The notes: generated from the sequence alone by a model not told the origin. A DNA stretch of 12,452 nt from an uncultured Lacticaseibacillus sp. (GCA_934370925.1 CAKRNG010000039.1:1-12452); one strand, 5' to 3'; positions 1-6,112 are shown, counted from the first letter of the stretch. Numbers and translations: made by a program.

Positions 1-22
1 ATTGAGCCAAGCAGCCTGAACA

Positions 23-292
23 TTAAAAGTAAAACGTTAGCGCAGATGTAGCCAAATGAAACCGGGCTTTACTACGAATGATGAGTAGGCACGATGCCAG
101 TAGCATGAGGAGCGGAGCAACCGATTGGGAAACCTCAATCACCTCGCGGACTTTATCTGTCTGCTTTTGAACAATATCTGTGGCGATACTGCTGCCGTAT
201 AGCGAGATGAACATGATCATCAAAATCCAGGCCAACAAGGGACCCCGTAAATCTCGGAGGCTACGATAGCGTTGCTGTTGTTCTTGGGTCAT
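23..292 (-). CDS. small two-helix membrane protein of unknown function
   Basis: An 89-residue protein I do not recognise. The N-terminus is polar and basic (residues 1-16), followed by a hydrophobic segment at about 17-36, a charged stretch at about 42-55 with KQTDKVRE, and a second hydrophobic segment at about 57-72, so it is probably an integral membrane protein with two helices. The ATG is preceded by AGGAG about seven bases upstream, which supports this start. It lies downstream of the fused ABC exporter in the same direction, but a strong hairpin terminator separates them and the gene has its own AT-rich upstream region with a tandem 12-bp repeat. That suggests independent expression. 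No motif points to a function. It is a real gene rather than a shadow because of the good ribosome binding site and membrane-like composition. Confidence 0.7.
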   Translation of the reverse strand: MTQEQQQRYRSLRDLRGPLLAWILMIMFISLYGSSIATDIVQKQTDKVREVIEVSQSVAPLLMLLASCLLIIRSKARFHLATSALTFYF

Positions 293-315
293 GGGCTTCT
301 CCTGACGTGATGTGC

Positions 316-339
316 GTAATTGATACTGTAATTGATACT
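316..339. promoter_or_regulatory. tandem 12-bp direct repeat in the promoter region of the small membrane gene
   Basis: GTAATTGATACT occurs twice back to back (316-327 and 328-339). It lies 24 bases upstream of the minus-strand start at 292, in a very AT-rich stretch. On the minus strand the region carries TTTACA-like and TAGTAT/ACAGTAT-like elements, but I cannot fix a promoter. The perfect adjacent repeats could be a regulator binding site. This is inference from position and repetition only. Confidence 0.4.
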
Positions 340-377
340 ATTAATATTATTGTAAATCTTTTTCTTTTTATGATGGC

Positions 378-413
378 AAAAAAGTTCTCCGCGTGTTGGC
401 GAAGAACTTTTTT
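378..413 (-). terminator. intrinsic terminator after the fused ABC exporter
   Basis: AAAAAAGTTCT at 378-388 pairs with AGAACTTTTTT at 403-413, with further pairing of CGC with GCG inside the loop. On the minus strand the stem starts nine bases after the exporter stop codon and ends in a run of six T. The A and T tracts flank both sides, so it could also work in the other direction, but no plus-strand gene lies upstream. Confidence 0.85.
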
Positions 414-421
414 AGCGTGAA

Positions 422-2440
422 TTAATCTGCAGATAGCGCATCAATCGGGTTCAATGCGGCGGCGCGACGAGCTGGGAGGAAGGCCGCGAGCAGAGAGATT
501 ACCAGGGCGATGACGAACGTGGTGAGGATGTTGCTGAAGCTGATTTGAACGAAGCTAAAGCTGGCAATCCCGCTCAGAGCGCTGTTCAGTCCCACTTGGG
601 CGACGAATGCAATCACGACGGCGAGTGTGGCTGAGAGCACCCCGATAATGAGCGATTCGCTGATGAACAGGCGGCGGATATCGCGCTTGCTTTCACCCAA
701 CGCACGGAGAATCCCGATTTCCTTCGTGCGGGCCGCAACGGACATGTACATGGTCACGATAATCATCAGGGCGGAAACGAGGAGCGCGATGGCTGCGATG
801 GCTGACAGCACGATCGTTGCGAGCTTGACGTACGTCTGAATGGTGCTAATCAAGGATGAGATAGAGGTGGCGGAGAAGACACGCTTGCCGGCAATCTTGA
901 CCTTGTTAATCTGTTTCGTCGTAGCGTCTACATTGTCGAGCGAATTGATGGCGACCGCCAAACTGCTTGCAGTGGTGGATACGTTCGCCTTCTTCATGGC
1001 AGCGGTCAACGTGGCGGTGCTGACATAGTTGTCACTCGACATGGCGGCGTACTGGCTATCCGTAATCCCGGAGACCTTTGCCTTAATCTTGACGGTGACT
1101 TTCTTGCCATCCTTGTCCGTTGTGTCATAGGAAAGCGTGACGGTTTTCCCAATCAATTGCTTCCAGTTCGCGGACTTGAGCGTTTTAGCAACCGTCGACT
1201 TGTCGAGGACAACCTCATTCTTGCCGGGTTTGCTACCGACTTTGAGGGTGTTACTCGTGATGCTGGCGTTCCAGTTCTTGAGACCACCGCTAATGGTTGC
1301 CGTCTTCTTGCCGAGCTTAACGGTGGCGCTTGAGGTGGTGTACACCTTCTGGACGGACTTTATGTTATTCACGTTGGTCAGCTTGGTTATTTGCGCCGTT
1401 GTGAATTGTGTTTCCTTTGTGTCTGTGGTAGCTTCCGAGGCCCTTTGTCCTTGGCCACCAGGTCCACCTGATGGGGCCCCGCCGCCACGAGTGGCCTGTT
1501 TATCTTGCTTCTGGTAACGGCTCACAGTGACGACCTGGGGATTCGCCATGTTGGTAATCTGTTGGTTAATGTAGCCACTAATACCGTTGCCGAGGCCTGA
1601 GAAAATCATGACGGCGAACAACCCAATGGCGGTCCCGATGACAATCAGGAAGTTGCGGCCGAAGTTGAACTTGAAGTGCTTAAAGGCGGTTTTGTACGCC
1701 ACGCTGGCTGGCAAAAGCCGTGATTTGAGGCGCGGTGTGGATTCTGTGGTGTACGCGTCCCGAATGGTGTCGTTGCGGTCAATTTGCCCGTCTTCTAGGT
1801 GAACGATTCGGGTTCCTGCGTCAGCAACGGCTTGGGAATGGGTAACGGTAATGACAAGACGGCCCTCTGCGGCAATTTCGTCCAGTAATTGCAGGACTTC
1901 CTGCGTGTTCTGGGCGTCCAGCGCGCCGGTGGGTTCGTCCGCAATGATAATTTTGGGGTCACTAGCAAGGGCGCGCGCAATGGCAACACGCTGCTTTTGC
2001 CCCCCTGACAACTGGTTGGGGTATTTCTTAGCTTGCGAGGCTAGCCCGACCCGGTTAATGAGATCCATCGCCCGCGATTCGCGTTCCTTCTTATTCAAGG
2101 TGGTCATGTCGAGGGACATCATGACGTTGTCTAGAACGGTGAGGTGGCTGACGAGGTTGTAGGCTTGATAAATGTAGGCAATCGTTTCGCGACGATAAGC
2201 ATCCAGGGAACGTTCGTCTTTGTGGTTGAGGCGGTTGCCGTCCACCGTTACACTTCCCTGGAATTCGCGGTCGAGTCCACCGATGATGTTCATCAAGGTT
2301 GACTTACCACCCCCGGATTCCCCAAGGATGGCGACGAATTCACCGAGGTCGAAGTCTAAGTCGATCCCCTTAAGCACCGGAAATTCTTGTTTGCCTAGGA
2401 AGTAGGACTTGTGGATATCACGTAATTCTAAGTAGCTCAT
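422..2440 (-). CDS. MacB-like ABC exporter, ATPase fused to FtsX-type permease
   Basis: A 672-residue single-chain ABC exporter. The N-terminal ATPase (about 1-225) has Walker [10 protein letters not shown] at 40-48, signature LSGGQKQR at 144-151, Walker B IIIADEP at 164-170, a D-loop at 172-175 and the switch histidine at 201. The permease half has the MacB/FtsX layout: one helix at about 264-284, an extracytoplasmic domain at about 285-530, then three helices near 540-568, 594-616 and 637-657 and the typical [13 protein letters not shown] end. Proteins of this type act as dimers and move substrates by mechanotransmission, often peptides, antibiotics or lipids; the substrate here is unknown. 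The outer domain contains a Gly/Pro-rich stretch at 319-332. The ATG is the natural N-terminus of the family and is preceded in frame by a TAG two codons upstream, but it has no ribosome binding site of its own (see the leader entry). No HlyD-like partner is adjacent. Confidence 0.92.
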   Translation of the reverse strand: MSYLELRDIHKSYFLGKQEFPVLKGIDLDFDLGEFVAILGESGGGKSTLMNIIGGLDREFQGSVTVDGNRLNHKDERSLDAYRRETIAYIYQAYNLVSHLTVLDNVMMSLDMTTLNKKERESRAMDLINRVGLASQAKKYPNQLSGGQKQRVAIARALASDPKIIIADEPTGALDAQNTQEVLQLLDEIAAEGRLVITVTHSQAVADAGTRIVHLEDGQIDRNDTIRDAYTTESTPRLKSRLLPASVAYKTAFKHFKFNFGRNFLIVIGTAIGLFAVMIFSGLGNGISGYINQQITNMANPQVVTVSRYQKQDKQATRGGGAPSGGPGGQGQRASEATTDTKETQFTTAQITKLTNVNNIKSVQKVYTTSSATVKLGKKTATISGGLKNWNASITSNTLKVGSKPGKNEVVLDKSTVAKTLKSANWKQLIGKTVTLSYDTTDKDGKKVTVKIKAKVSGITDSQYAAMSSDNYVSTATLTAAMKKANVSTTASSLAVAINSLDNVDATTKQINKVKIAGKRVFSATSISSLISTIQTYVKLATIVLSAIAAIALLVSALMIIVTMYMSVAARTKEIGILRALGESKRDIRRLFISESLIIGVLSATLAVVIAFVAQVGLNSALSGIASFSFVQISFSNILTTFVIALVISLLAAFLPARRAAALNPIDALSAD

Positions 2441-2483
2441 GGTCTATTGTGTCTGTGCAAAAGAACGCGCAAATTTCCTCCTT
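2437..2483 (-). promoter_or_regulatory. strong ribosome binding site with an 11-codon leader ORF overlapping the exporter start
   Basis: A perfect AAGGAGG (minus strand of 2477-2483) lies 36 bases upstream of the exporter ATG, too far to serve it directly. Four bases after GGAGG a TTG at 2472-2470 opens the frame [11 protein letters not shown], whose TGA at 2439-2437 overlaps the exporter ATG as ATGA. This arrangement suggests translational coupling: ribosomes load at the strong site, read the leader, and restart on the exporter. The short spacing to TTG is a weakness. The alternative is inefficient direct initiation at the ATG without a Shine-Dalgarno element. Confidence 0.4.
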
Positions 2484-2560
2484 ATGTGGTCGTTTTTGTG
2501 TCCGCGTGCCACGTCATTCTCTCCGTTTACGGGGTTCAGCAATAAATTCGCCTGTTCCCC

Positions 2561-2588
2561 TTGTGCGGTTGATGATGACAACTATACT
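2561..2588 (+). promoter_or_regulatory. candidate promoter of the PgpA-family gene
   Basis: TTGTGC (2561-2566) and TATACT (2583-2588) are separated by 16 bases, predicting a start near 2595 and a leader of about 90 bases that carries the inverted repeat at 2622-2657. The -10 element is good and the -35 element is moderate. Confidence 0.5.
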
Positions 2589-2621
2589 AGAGACAAGAAG
2601 CAAATACATCGTACGGAAGGT

Positions 2622-2657
2622 CAGTCAATTTCTGCCCAAACAGGCAGAAATTGACTG
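2622..2657. repeat. perfect 15-bp inverted repeat in the leader of the PgpA-family gene
   Basis: Arms at 2622-2636 (CAGTCAATTTCTGCC) and 2643-2657 are exact complements around a six-base loop CAAACA. There is no T run on either strand, so it is not a standard terminator. It ends 12 bases before the ribosome binding site AAAGGG at 2670-2675. It could be an mRNA hairpin in the 5' leader or a DNA operator downstream of the promoter. Confidence 0.65.
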
Positions 2658-2683
2658 GTAACAACCGCGAAAGGGTGAATCAA

Positions 2684-3184
2684 ATGGTCATGAATCCAAA
2701 TTTTAAGTATCCAGATACGGCCGCGTACAAGTATGTGGTTGATGAATTGAACCGGCATGGGGTTGAACTCATGGATATTGCGCAGATTGTGTACGACCTT
2801 GAGAAGGATTTCCTGCCAGCACTGACGGTTGCGGACTATTGTGCAGAAGTTGAGAATGTCATGCACAAGCGGGAGCTGTTGAACAACGCGATGGTGGGGT
2901 TGCAACTGGATAAGTTGGCAACGGCGGGTTTGCTGGACGCACCACTACAGGCAATCATCGCCAACGATGCGGGTGTATTCGGCGTGGACGAAACGCTCGC
3001 GTCGGGAATTGCGAACTTGTGGGGGTCTATCGGGATTACGAATTATGGCTACGTGGACCATACGAAGCCGGGAATTATTGGTCAACTGGACAACTCAGGC
3101 ACCACGGTGAACACGTTCATCGACGATTTGGTGGGCGCCATTGCGGCAGCGGTCGCAGGAAAACTAGCGCACAAACACGCGTAA
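2684..3184 (+). CDS. pgpA: phosphatidylglycerophosphatase A family protein (YutG/PgpA-like)
   Basis: A 166-residue soluble protein resembling Bacillus YutG, the short PgpA-family proteins. Characteristic blocks are VELMDIAQIVYDLEKDF at about 27-43, GVDETLA at 100-106, SIGITNYGYVDHTKPGII at 115-132 and FIDDLVGAIAAA at 145-156. PgpA-family enzymes dephosphorylate phosphatidylglycerol phosphate to make phosphatidylglycerol, but this short form lacks the membrane helices of the E. coli enzyme, so the exact substrate is inferred from the family. The frame is open back to a TTG at 2651; I chose the ATG at 2684 because AAAGGG stands eight bases before it and because the resulting length fits the family. 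The gene stands alone between a divergent exporter and a 5S rRNA gene. Confidence 0.85.
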   Translation: MVMNPNFKYPDTAAYKYVVDELNRHGVELMDIAQIVYDLEKDFLPALTVADYCAEVENVMHKRELLNNAMVGLQLDKLATAGLLDAPLQAIIANDAGVFGVDETLASGIANLWGSIGITNYGYVDHTKPGIIGQLDNSGTTVNTFIDDLVGAIAAAVAGKLAHKHA

Positions 3185-3229
3185 CGCCAATCGCGATGGT
3201 ATGAATTGGGGCAGATTTGAAAACGGGAC

Positions 3230-3258
3230 TTCACAAACAGGGCAAAAGCGACTATACT
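3230..3258 (+). promoter_or_regulatory. promoter of the lone 5S rRNA gene
   Basis: TTCACA (3230-3235) and TATACT (3253-3258) are separated by exactly 17 bases. Transcription would start near 3265, leaving a leader of about 58 bases. TTAATGAG at 3270-3277 in that leader is complementary to CTCATTAA at 3439-3446 just after the 5S, which could form a processing stem of the kind cut by RNase M5. Confidence 0.7.
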
Positions 3259-3322
3259 AATAAAGTTCATTAATGAGTGCTATTTCTGCTTTTGTAGTGG
3301 AAAGGGCGATGTAATGAAATAG

Positions 3323-3439
3323 TGTGGTGGCGATGGCAAGAAGGATACACCTGTTCCCATGCCGAACACAGAAGTTAAGCTTCTTAACGCCGATAGTAGT
3401 TGGTGGGAAACTGCCTGCGAGGGTAGGAAGCTGCCACGC
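3323..3439 (+). rRNA. rrf: 5S ribosomal RNA, orphan copy
   Basis: About 117 bases with the hallmarks of Firmicutes 5S rRNA: the 5' end TGTGGTGGCGATGGCAAGAA, a central block with CCCATGCCGAACACAGAAGT, and the 3' end GCCACGC. The two ends pair as GTGTGG with CCACGC to make helix I. No internal damage is visible, so it is probably functional. It has its own promoter upstream and a terminator immediately after, with a protein gene rather than 23S rRNA before it. It therefore sits outside any rRNA operon in this window. The exact ends are uncertain by one or two bases. Confidence 0.95.
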
Positions 3440-3444
3440 TCATT

Positions 3445-3478
3445 AAAAAAACACCAAGCCTTGTGCTTGGTGTTTTTT
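3445..3478 (+). terminator. intrinsic terminator of the 5S rRNA gene
   Basis: ACACCAAGC at 3451-3459 pairs with GCTTGGTGT at 3465-3473 around the loop CTTGT, followed by a T run to 3478 and preceded by a matching A run. Confidence 0.93.
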
Positions 3479-3531
3479 AGTGCCAGTAAGTGGCTTTGCT
3501 GAACTGAGTAGTATGGATGTCAAAGTAAAAT

Positions 3532-3586
3532 GGTGGAACGGATGTAATCTCATTGCGGGGCACCCGCAATGAGCAGCGTGTCCACC
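3532..3586 (+). other. candidate structured RNA element upstream of the thioredoxin promoter
   Basis: The sequence can fold into one long hairpin. GGTGGA (3532-3537) pairs with TCCACC (3581-3586), ACG (3538-3540) with CGT (3577-3579), and after an internal loop CTCATTGCGGG (3549-3559) pairs perfectly with CCCGCAATGAG (3563-3573) around the loop GCA. No T run follows, so it is not a standard terminator. A ten-A tract lies at 3626-3635. No convincing promoter or ORF is visible in 3480-3700. It may be a small RNA or the relic of a mobile repeat. Confidence 0.4.
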
Positions 3587-3703
3587 GAGTCGTCACGGGC
3601 GTGGAAGATATCGGTGAGATGATCCAAAAAAAAAACGGTGGGTCGATTCAACGTAAGCACCAAGCAAATAGACGAAGCAACCCAGGCGAGCACCAAACAT
3701 GCC

Positions 3704-3733
3704 GTGCCAAACGCCGCGCCGCTTTGTTATAAT
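3704..3733 (+). promoter_or_regulatory. promoter of the thioredoxin-ThrE operon
   Basis: TATAAT at 3728-3733 is preceded by TG one base upstream, making an extended -10 element. A partial -35 (GTGCCA, 3704-3709) lies 18 bases before it. Transcription would begin near 3740, about 25 bases before the thioredoxin start. Confidence 0.75.
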
Positions 3734-3765
3734 GAGGCGATTGAATAAAGGACGGGGGACTAAAT

Positions 3766-4083
3766 ATGCCACAGAAGGTAACCGCAGATAATTTAGCAGC
3801 GCTGACCCAAACAGGCACGGTTGTGATGGACATTTGGGCGCCATGGTGTGGTCCGTGCAAAATTCTTAGCCCAATGCTGGCAGAACTTGAACAGGAACTG
3901 CCAGGGCTGACGGTAATTAAGCAGAATGTGGATGAAGATCCTAGCATTGCGGCGTCATTTAAGGTGCAGTCCGTGCCAACAATGGTGATTTTCCAGAACG
4001 GGAAGGCCGTGGAAAAGGTAACGGGCGCGTTCCCTAAAGCTAAGTTACGGCGGTATCTCGAAGGCGTTTTGGCGCGTGCATAA
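3766..4083 (+). CDS. trxA: thioredoxin
   Basis: A 105-residue thioredoxin, the usual length. The active site WCGPC is at 27-31, with the buried aspartate at D22 and the cis-proline at P71 in SVPT. This cytoplasmic protein reduces disulfides in target enzymes and is recharged by thioredoxin reductase. The ATG follows a G-rich ribosome binding site (GGACGGGGGA) at suitable distance. It is the first gene of a probable operon with the two ThrE halves, with short gaps. Lactobacilli often have more than one thioredoxin, so this may not be the only or main copy. The pairing with an amino acid exporter has no obvious functional logic. Confidence 0.95.
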   Translation: MPQKVTADNLAALTQTGTVVMDIWAPWCGPCKILSPMLAELEQELPGLTVIKQNVDEDPSIAASFKVQSVPTMVIFQNGKAVEKVTGAFPKAKLRRYLEGVLARA

Positions 4084-4115
4084 TTAGGAAGCAAAGTGAT
4101 GTGAGGGGGTGCGAG

Positions 4116-4862
4116 TTGGACCGAAATGAATTGCTGGATACGTGTCTGCTGGCGGGGCGAATCATGATTGAAGGCGGCAGTGAAATGTATCGGGTTGAGG
4201 ATACAATGACCCGGATTATTAACAACGCGGGCGAGAACGAAGCAGTTATTTTTACGACGCCAACGGGAATCTTCGCCAGCATTCGCAACCAACCGTACAT
4301 GCAATTGCGACAGATTAACACGCGGGATATCGATATGGAGCGAATTGCGCGGGTGAATCAACTTTCTCGGGCGTTCGCGGCGGGAGAAATGACCCTCACA
4401 CAGTTGCACCGGGCACTCGTGCATTTGGACACAAACATTCCGTATTTTCCCATGTGGCTACAGATTATCTGCTCGGCCGTTGTTTCGGCGCTCCTCATGA
4501 TTGTTTTCACACAAACCTATACGTGGGGCGATTTGCCGCTTGCGGGATTGACTGGCGCGGTTGGTTTTGTCGTGGCGATGTACGTTCGACATTTGACAAA
4601 AATCAAGTTCATCAGTGAGCTAACGGGGTCTTTTGCCTTGGCGTTGACGGCACTGGTTGGGGTGCATCTTGGATTGGGGCAAAATCTCGACAATATTCTG
4701 ATTGGGGGCGTCATGCCGCTTGTGCCAGGGGTTGCGCTAACGAATTCGATTCGGGACTTACTGGCGGGGCACCTCTTAACGGGGCTGGCGCGCGGAACGG
4801 AAGCGGTACTAACGGCGTGTGCGATTGGCTTCGGGATTGCGCTCGTGATTTCGATGGCGTAA
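4116..4862 (+). CDS. threonine/serine exporter, N-terminal ThrE domain subunit
   Basis: A 248-residue protein of the ThrE N-terminal domain family (DUF1212, YjjP-like). Residues 1-110 form a soluble N-terminal domain with the family signature LLAGRIMIEGGSEMYRVEDT at 11-30. About five hydrophobic segments follow at 114-131, 138-156, 168-187, 191-206 and 228-246. The conserved motif GGVMPLVPGVALTNSIRDLL lies at 197-216. Related proteins export threonine and serine using the proton gradient; in many Firmicutes the protein is split, and this is the larger half. I chose TTG at 4116 because GAGGGGG stands six bases before it. A GTG at 4101 in the same frame, with AGGAAG upstream, would add five residues and is the main alternative. 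It lies 32 bases after thioredoxin. Confidence 0.88.
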   Translation: MDRNELLDTCLLAGRIMIEGGSEMYRVEDTMTRIINNAGENEAVIFTTPTGIFASIRNQPYMQLRQINTRDIDMERIARVNQLSRAFAAGEMTLTQLHRALVHLDTNIPYFPMWLQIICSAVVSALLMIVFTQTYTWGDLPLAGLTGAVGFVVAMYVRHLTKIKFISELTGSFALALTALVGVHLGLGQNLDNILIGGVMPLVPGVALTNSIRDLLAGHLLTGLARGTEAVLTACAIGFGIALVISMA

Positions 4863-4895
4863 CGCATAACGGGCGTTGCTGAAAGGGGGATGACC

Positions 4896-5366
4896 ATGAA
4901 TTTTAGCTTACAGATGGTGGTGCAGCTGATTTTTAGCTACCTCAGTACCGTTGCGTTCGCGGTGTGCATTAACGTGCCGCGCAGAGGGCTGAACTGTGCG
5001 GGACTGGCGGGAATGATTGGCTGGATGGTGTACTGGCTGCTGATGCAAGCCGGTGCATCCGTGATGATTAGCAACCTCCTAGGGGCTTTTGCAATCGGAA
5101 TCGCGGGTATTTTATTTGCGCGGTGGATGAAAATGCCGGTGATTACGTTCAACGTCCCCGGTCTGGTTCCCCTGGTGCCTGGTGCAACGGCGTACGAAGC
5201 GGTGCGGGCGCTCGTGTCCAACAACTTGGATCAAGGGATTCAGTTGTTGGTGCAGGTGCTGATGGTTGCGGGGTCCATAGCGGTTGGTTTCATGTTCGCA
5301 CAACTATTCGGCGACCTCACACGACCGAAGTGGGGGATGCACCGAACGGAGGACCACGTAAAGTAG
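4896..5366 (+). CDS. threonine/serine exporter, C-terminal ThrE domain subunit
   Basis: A 156-residue membrane protein of the DUF3815/ThrE_2 family (YjjB-like), the second half of the split exporter. It has about four helices (7-25, 34-53, 58-77, 118-137) and the family motif NVPGLVPLVPGATAYEAVRA at 86-105. The motif mirrors the PLVPG motif of the first subunit, consistent with a shared fold and a joint transport channel. I chose the second ATG because AAAGGGGG ends directly against the ATG at 4890 and stands six bases before the one at 4896. It starts 33 bases after the first subunit in the same direction and is surely co-expressed. Substrate specificity is inferred from the family. Confidence 0.87.
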   Translation: MNFSLQMVVQLIFSYLSTVAFAVCINVPRRGLNCAGLAGMIGWMVYWLLMQAGASVMISNLLGAFAIGIAGILFARWMKMPVITFNVPGLVPLVPGATAYEAVRALVSNNLDQGIQLLVQVLMVAGSIAVGFMFAQLFGDLTRPKWGMHRTEDHVK

Positions 5367-5412
5367 CGTAACTGGCGGCATGGGTGTCCGTTTTTGGTAA
5401 AGGGCGATGCGG

Positions 5413-5439
5413 GTCCTCGGCGAAAAGCGCGCCGAGGAC
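5413..5439. other. 10-bp hairpin after the ThrE operon
   Basis: GTCCTCGGCG (5413-5422) pairs with CGCCGAGGAC (5430-5439) around AAAAGCG. It stands 46 bases after the exporter stop and could end the operon, but it lacks a T run on both strands, so it is at best an atypical or Rho-assisted terminator or a 3' stabilising stem. Confidence 0.4.
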
Positions 5440-5476
5440 GGTGGTGTATCTAGATTTCGCAGTTGGTTAAATTTTC

Positions 5477-5541
5477 CGTTGACCGATGTATTTTTTATCG
5501 TTGACGGATTAGTTGCTTCCGCGGGCGTTTCGCTGTAAGAT
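5477..5541 (+). promoter_or_regulatory. candidate regulated promoter with two direct repeats 22 bp apart
   Basis: CGTTGACCGAT (5477-5487) and CGTTGACGGAT (5499-5509) match at 10 of 11 positions and sit 22 bases apart, two helical turns, with an AT-rich spacer. TTGCTT (5513-5518) and TAAGAT (5536-5541) follow, separated by 17 bases. With a start near 5548 the repeats fall at about -71 to -39. This is the layout of binding sites for response regulators of the LytTR class, but which regulator binds is unknown. Confidence 0.45.
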
Positions 5542-5552
5542 AGATTCATGCG

Positions 5553-5702
5553 ATGAGTCGAGTAACACGTTTACGTGTGAAAGTTGCAGCCAGTGCGCAT
5601 TACCCGCCGGATTTGCGGGGGCTGGTGGTTCCTCTGGATTGTGGAGTTCATGGACCCGATTACATTTATGTGATTGTGCGTGTACCCCCGAACTATTTAT
5701 AG
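5553..5702 (+). CDS. possible 49-residue small protein of unknown family
   Basis: A 49-codon ORF beginning MSRVTRLRVKVAASAHYPPD and ending IVRVPPNYL. I recognise no family. Coding is supported by base use: by my count G or C fills 33 of 49 first codon positions against 21 second and 20 third, with G common at first positions, as expected of real genes. It lies exactly between a candidate promoter and a strong terminator, and its TAG is inside the terminator stem. The peptide is basic at its start with one cysteine (C30), no signal peptide and no double-glycine leader. Against coding: there is no Shine-Dalgarno site, and the predicted transcript starts only about five bases before the ATG, so it would be near leaderless. 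The transcript could instead be a structured small RNA, since ACACG/CGTGT (5565-5578) and CCCGC/GCGGG stems are possible within it. Confidence 0.45.
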   Translation: MSRVTRLRVKVAASAHYPPDLRGLVVPLDCGVHGPDYIYVIVRVPPNYL

Positions 5703-5718
5703 TTCGGGGGTATTTTTT
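5683..5718 (+). terminator. intrinsic terminator of the 49-codon unit
   Basis: TACCCCCGAACTA (5683-5695) pairs perfectly with TAGTTCGGGGGTA (5700-5712) around TTTA and is followed by six T at 5713-5718. It is one of the strongest terminators in the window, although no larger gene precedes it, which argues that a short transcript ends here. Confidence 0.92.
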
Positions 5719-5752
5719 AGTTGCCCTAGCAGCTTTGCTGCGTAGGGCAACT
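5719..5752. repeat. long imperfect palindrome directly after the terminator
   Basis: AGTTGCCCTAGCAGC (5719-5733) pairs with GCTGC-TAGGGCAACT (5737-5752) with one bulged G and a TTT loop. No T run follows on either strand. It may be a repeat of the REP type. A second small hairpin follows: GAGGC (5764-5768) with GCCTC (5778-5782) around a loop containing GAGCGA. Confidence 0.6.
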
Positions 5753-5828
5753 TAATGCGTAGCGAGGCACGAGCGAAGCCTCCTCTGAGCAATGTAACCA
5801 GATAATCGAAGTGAAACGTTGGATGAAT

Positions 5829-6063
5829 AGAAGCAAGAAAAAACAACGCTACCAGTTACCGCCCCCCACCAAGTGAATGCGGTCCAGGCATTCACTTCTG
5901 CGTTGGTTTTCCCAAAAAAGAAGAACAGTGGTGAAATGCGTAAAAAAGCAGAAGCAAGAAAAACACCCAACGCTACCAGTTACCGCCCCCCACCAAGTGA
6001 ATGCGGTCTAGGCATTCACTTCTGCGTTGGTTTTCCCCAAACGAAGAGCAGTGGCGAAATACG
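5829..6063. repeat. two tandem copies of a 124-bp non-coding repeat with internal palindromes
   Basis: The core at 5844-5913 recurs at 5968-6037 with one mismatch in 70 bases; similarity weakens over the flanks, which begin AGAAGCAAGAAAAA at 5829 and 5950. Each core contains a perfect 10-bp inverted repeat AAGTGAATGC/GCATTCACTT (5871-5880 with 5888-5897; 5995-6004 with 6012-6021) and outer arms CAACGC/GCGTTG, so each copy can fold into a two-level stem. The single core mismatch lies in the loop, so both stems are intact. ORFs on either strand in this stretch lack ribosome binding sites. The 463 bases between 5703 and 6165 hold this repeat, the palindromes before it and a promoter at the end, with no convincing gene. 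Confidence 0.85.
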
Positions 6064-6082
6064 AACCCCCCCGCCAAAAACG

Positions 6083-6112
6083 TTACCGCTTCCACAACGT
6101 ATATGGTACGAT
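6083..6112 (+). promoter_or_regulatory. candidate promoter of the DUF805 gene
   Basis: TTACCG (6083-6088) and TACGAT (6107-6112) are 18 bases apart, and TG one base before the -10 makes it an extended element. It starts right after the tandem repeat. Confidence 0.5.

Noticed and set aside
1137..1517. 126-codon plus-strand ORF inside the fused exporter gene
   Set aside because: It is antisense to the permease domain and has no independent support.
2439..2661. two plus-strand ORFs of about 70 codons between the exporter and pgpA
   Set aside because: They cross the divergent promoter region and inverted repeat and have no ribosome binding site.
3323..3439. end of a full rRNA operon
   Set aside because: The sequence directly upstream holds a promoter and a protein gene, not 23S rRNA, so the 5S is treated as an orphan.
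3512..3571. 19-codon ORF starting MDVKVKWWNG before the thioredoxin promoter
   Set aside because: It is short, has no ribosome binding site and ends within a long hairpin.
3553..3732. possible short protein or pseudogene reading through the ten-A tract
   Set aside because: The frame is open for about 59 codons from a TTG but lacks a ribosome site, is very basic at its end and runs through the thioredoxin promoter.
3648..4424. 258-codon ORF on the minus strand across thioredoxin and ThrE
   Set aside because: It lies opposite two clear genes, has no ribosome binding site fit and no recognisable domain; it is a shadow of their codon use.
5829..6063. CRISPR array
   Set aside because: Only two copies of about 120 bp exist without short regular spacers, and no cas genes are present.
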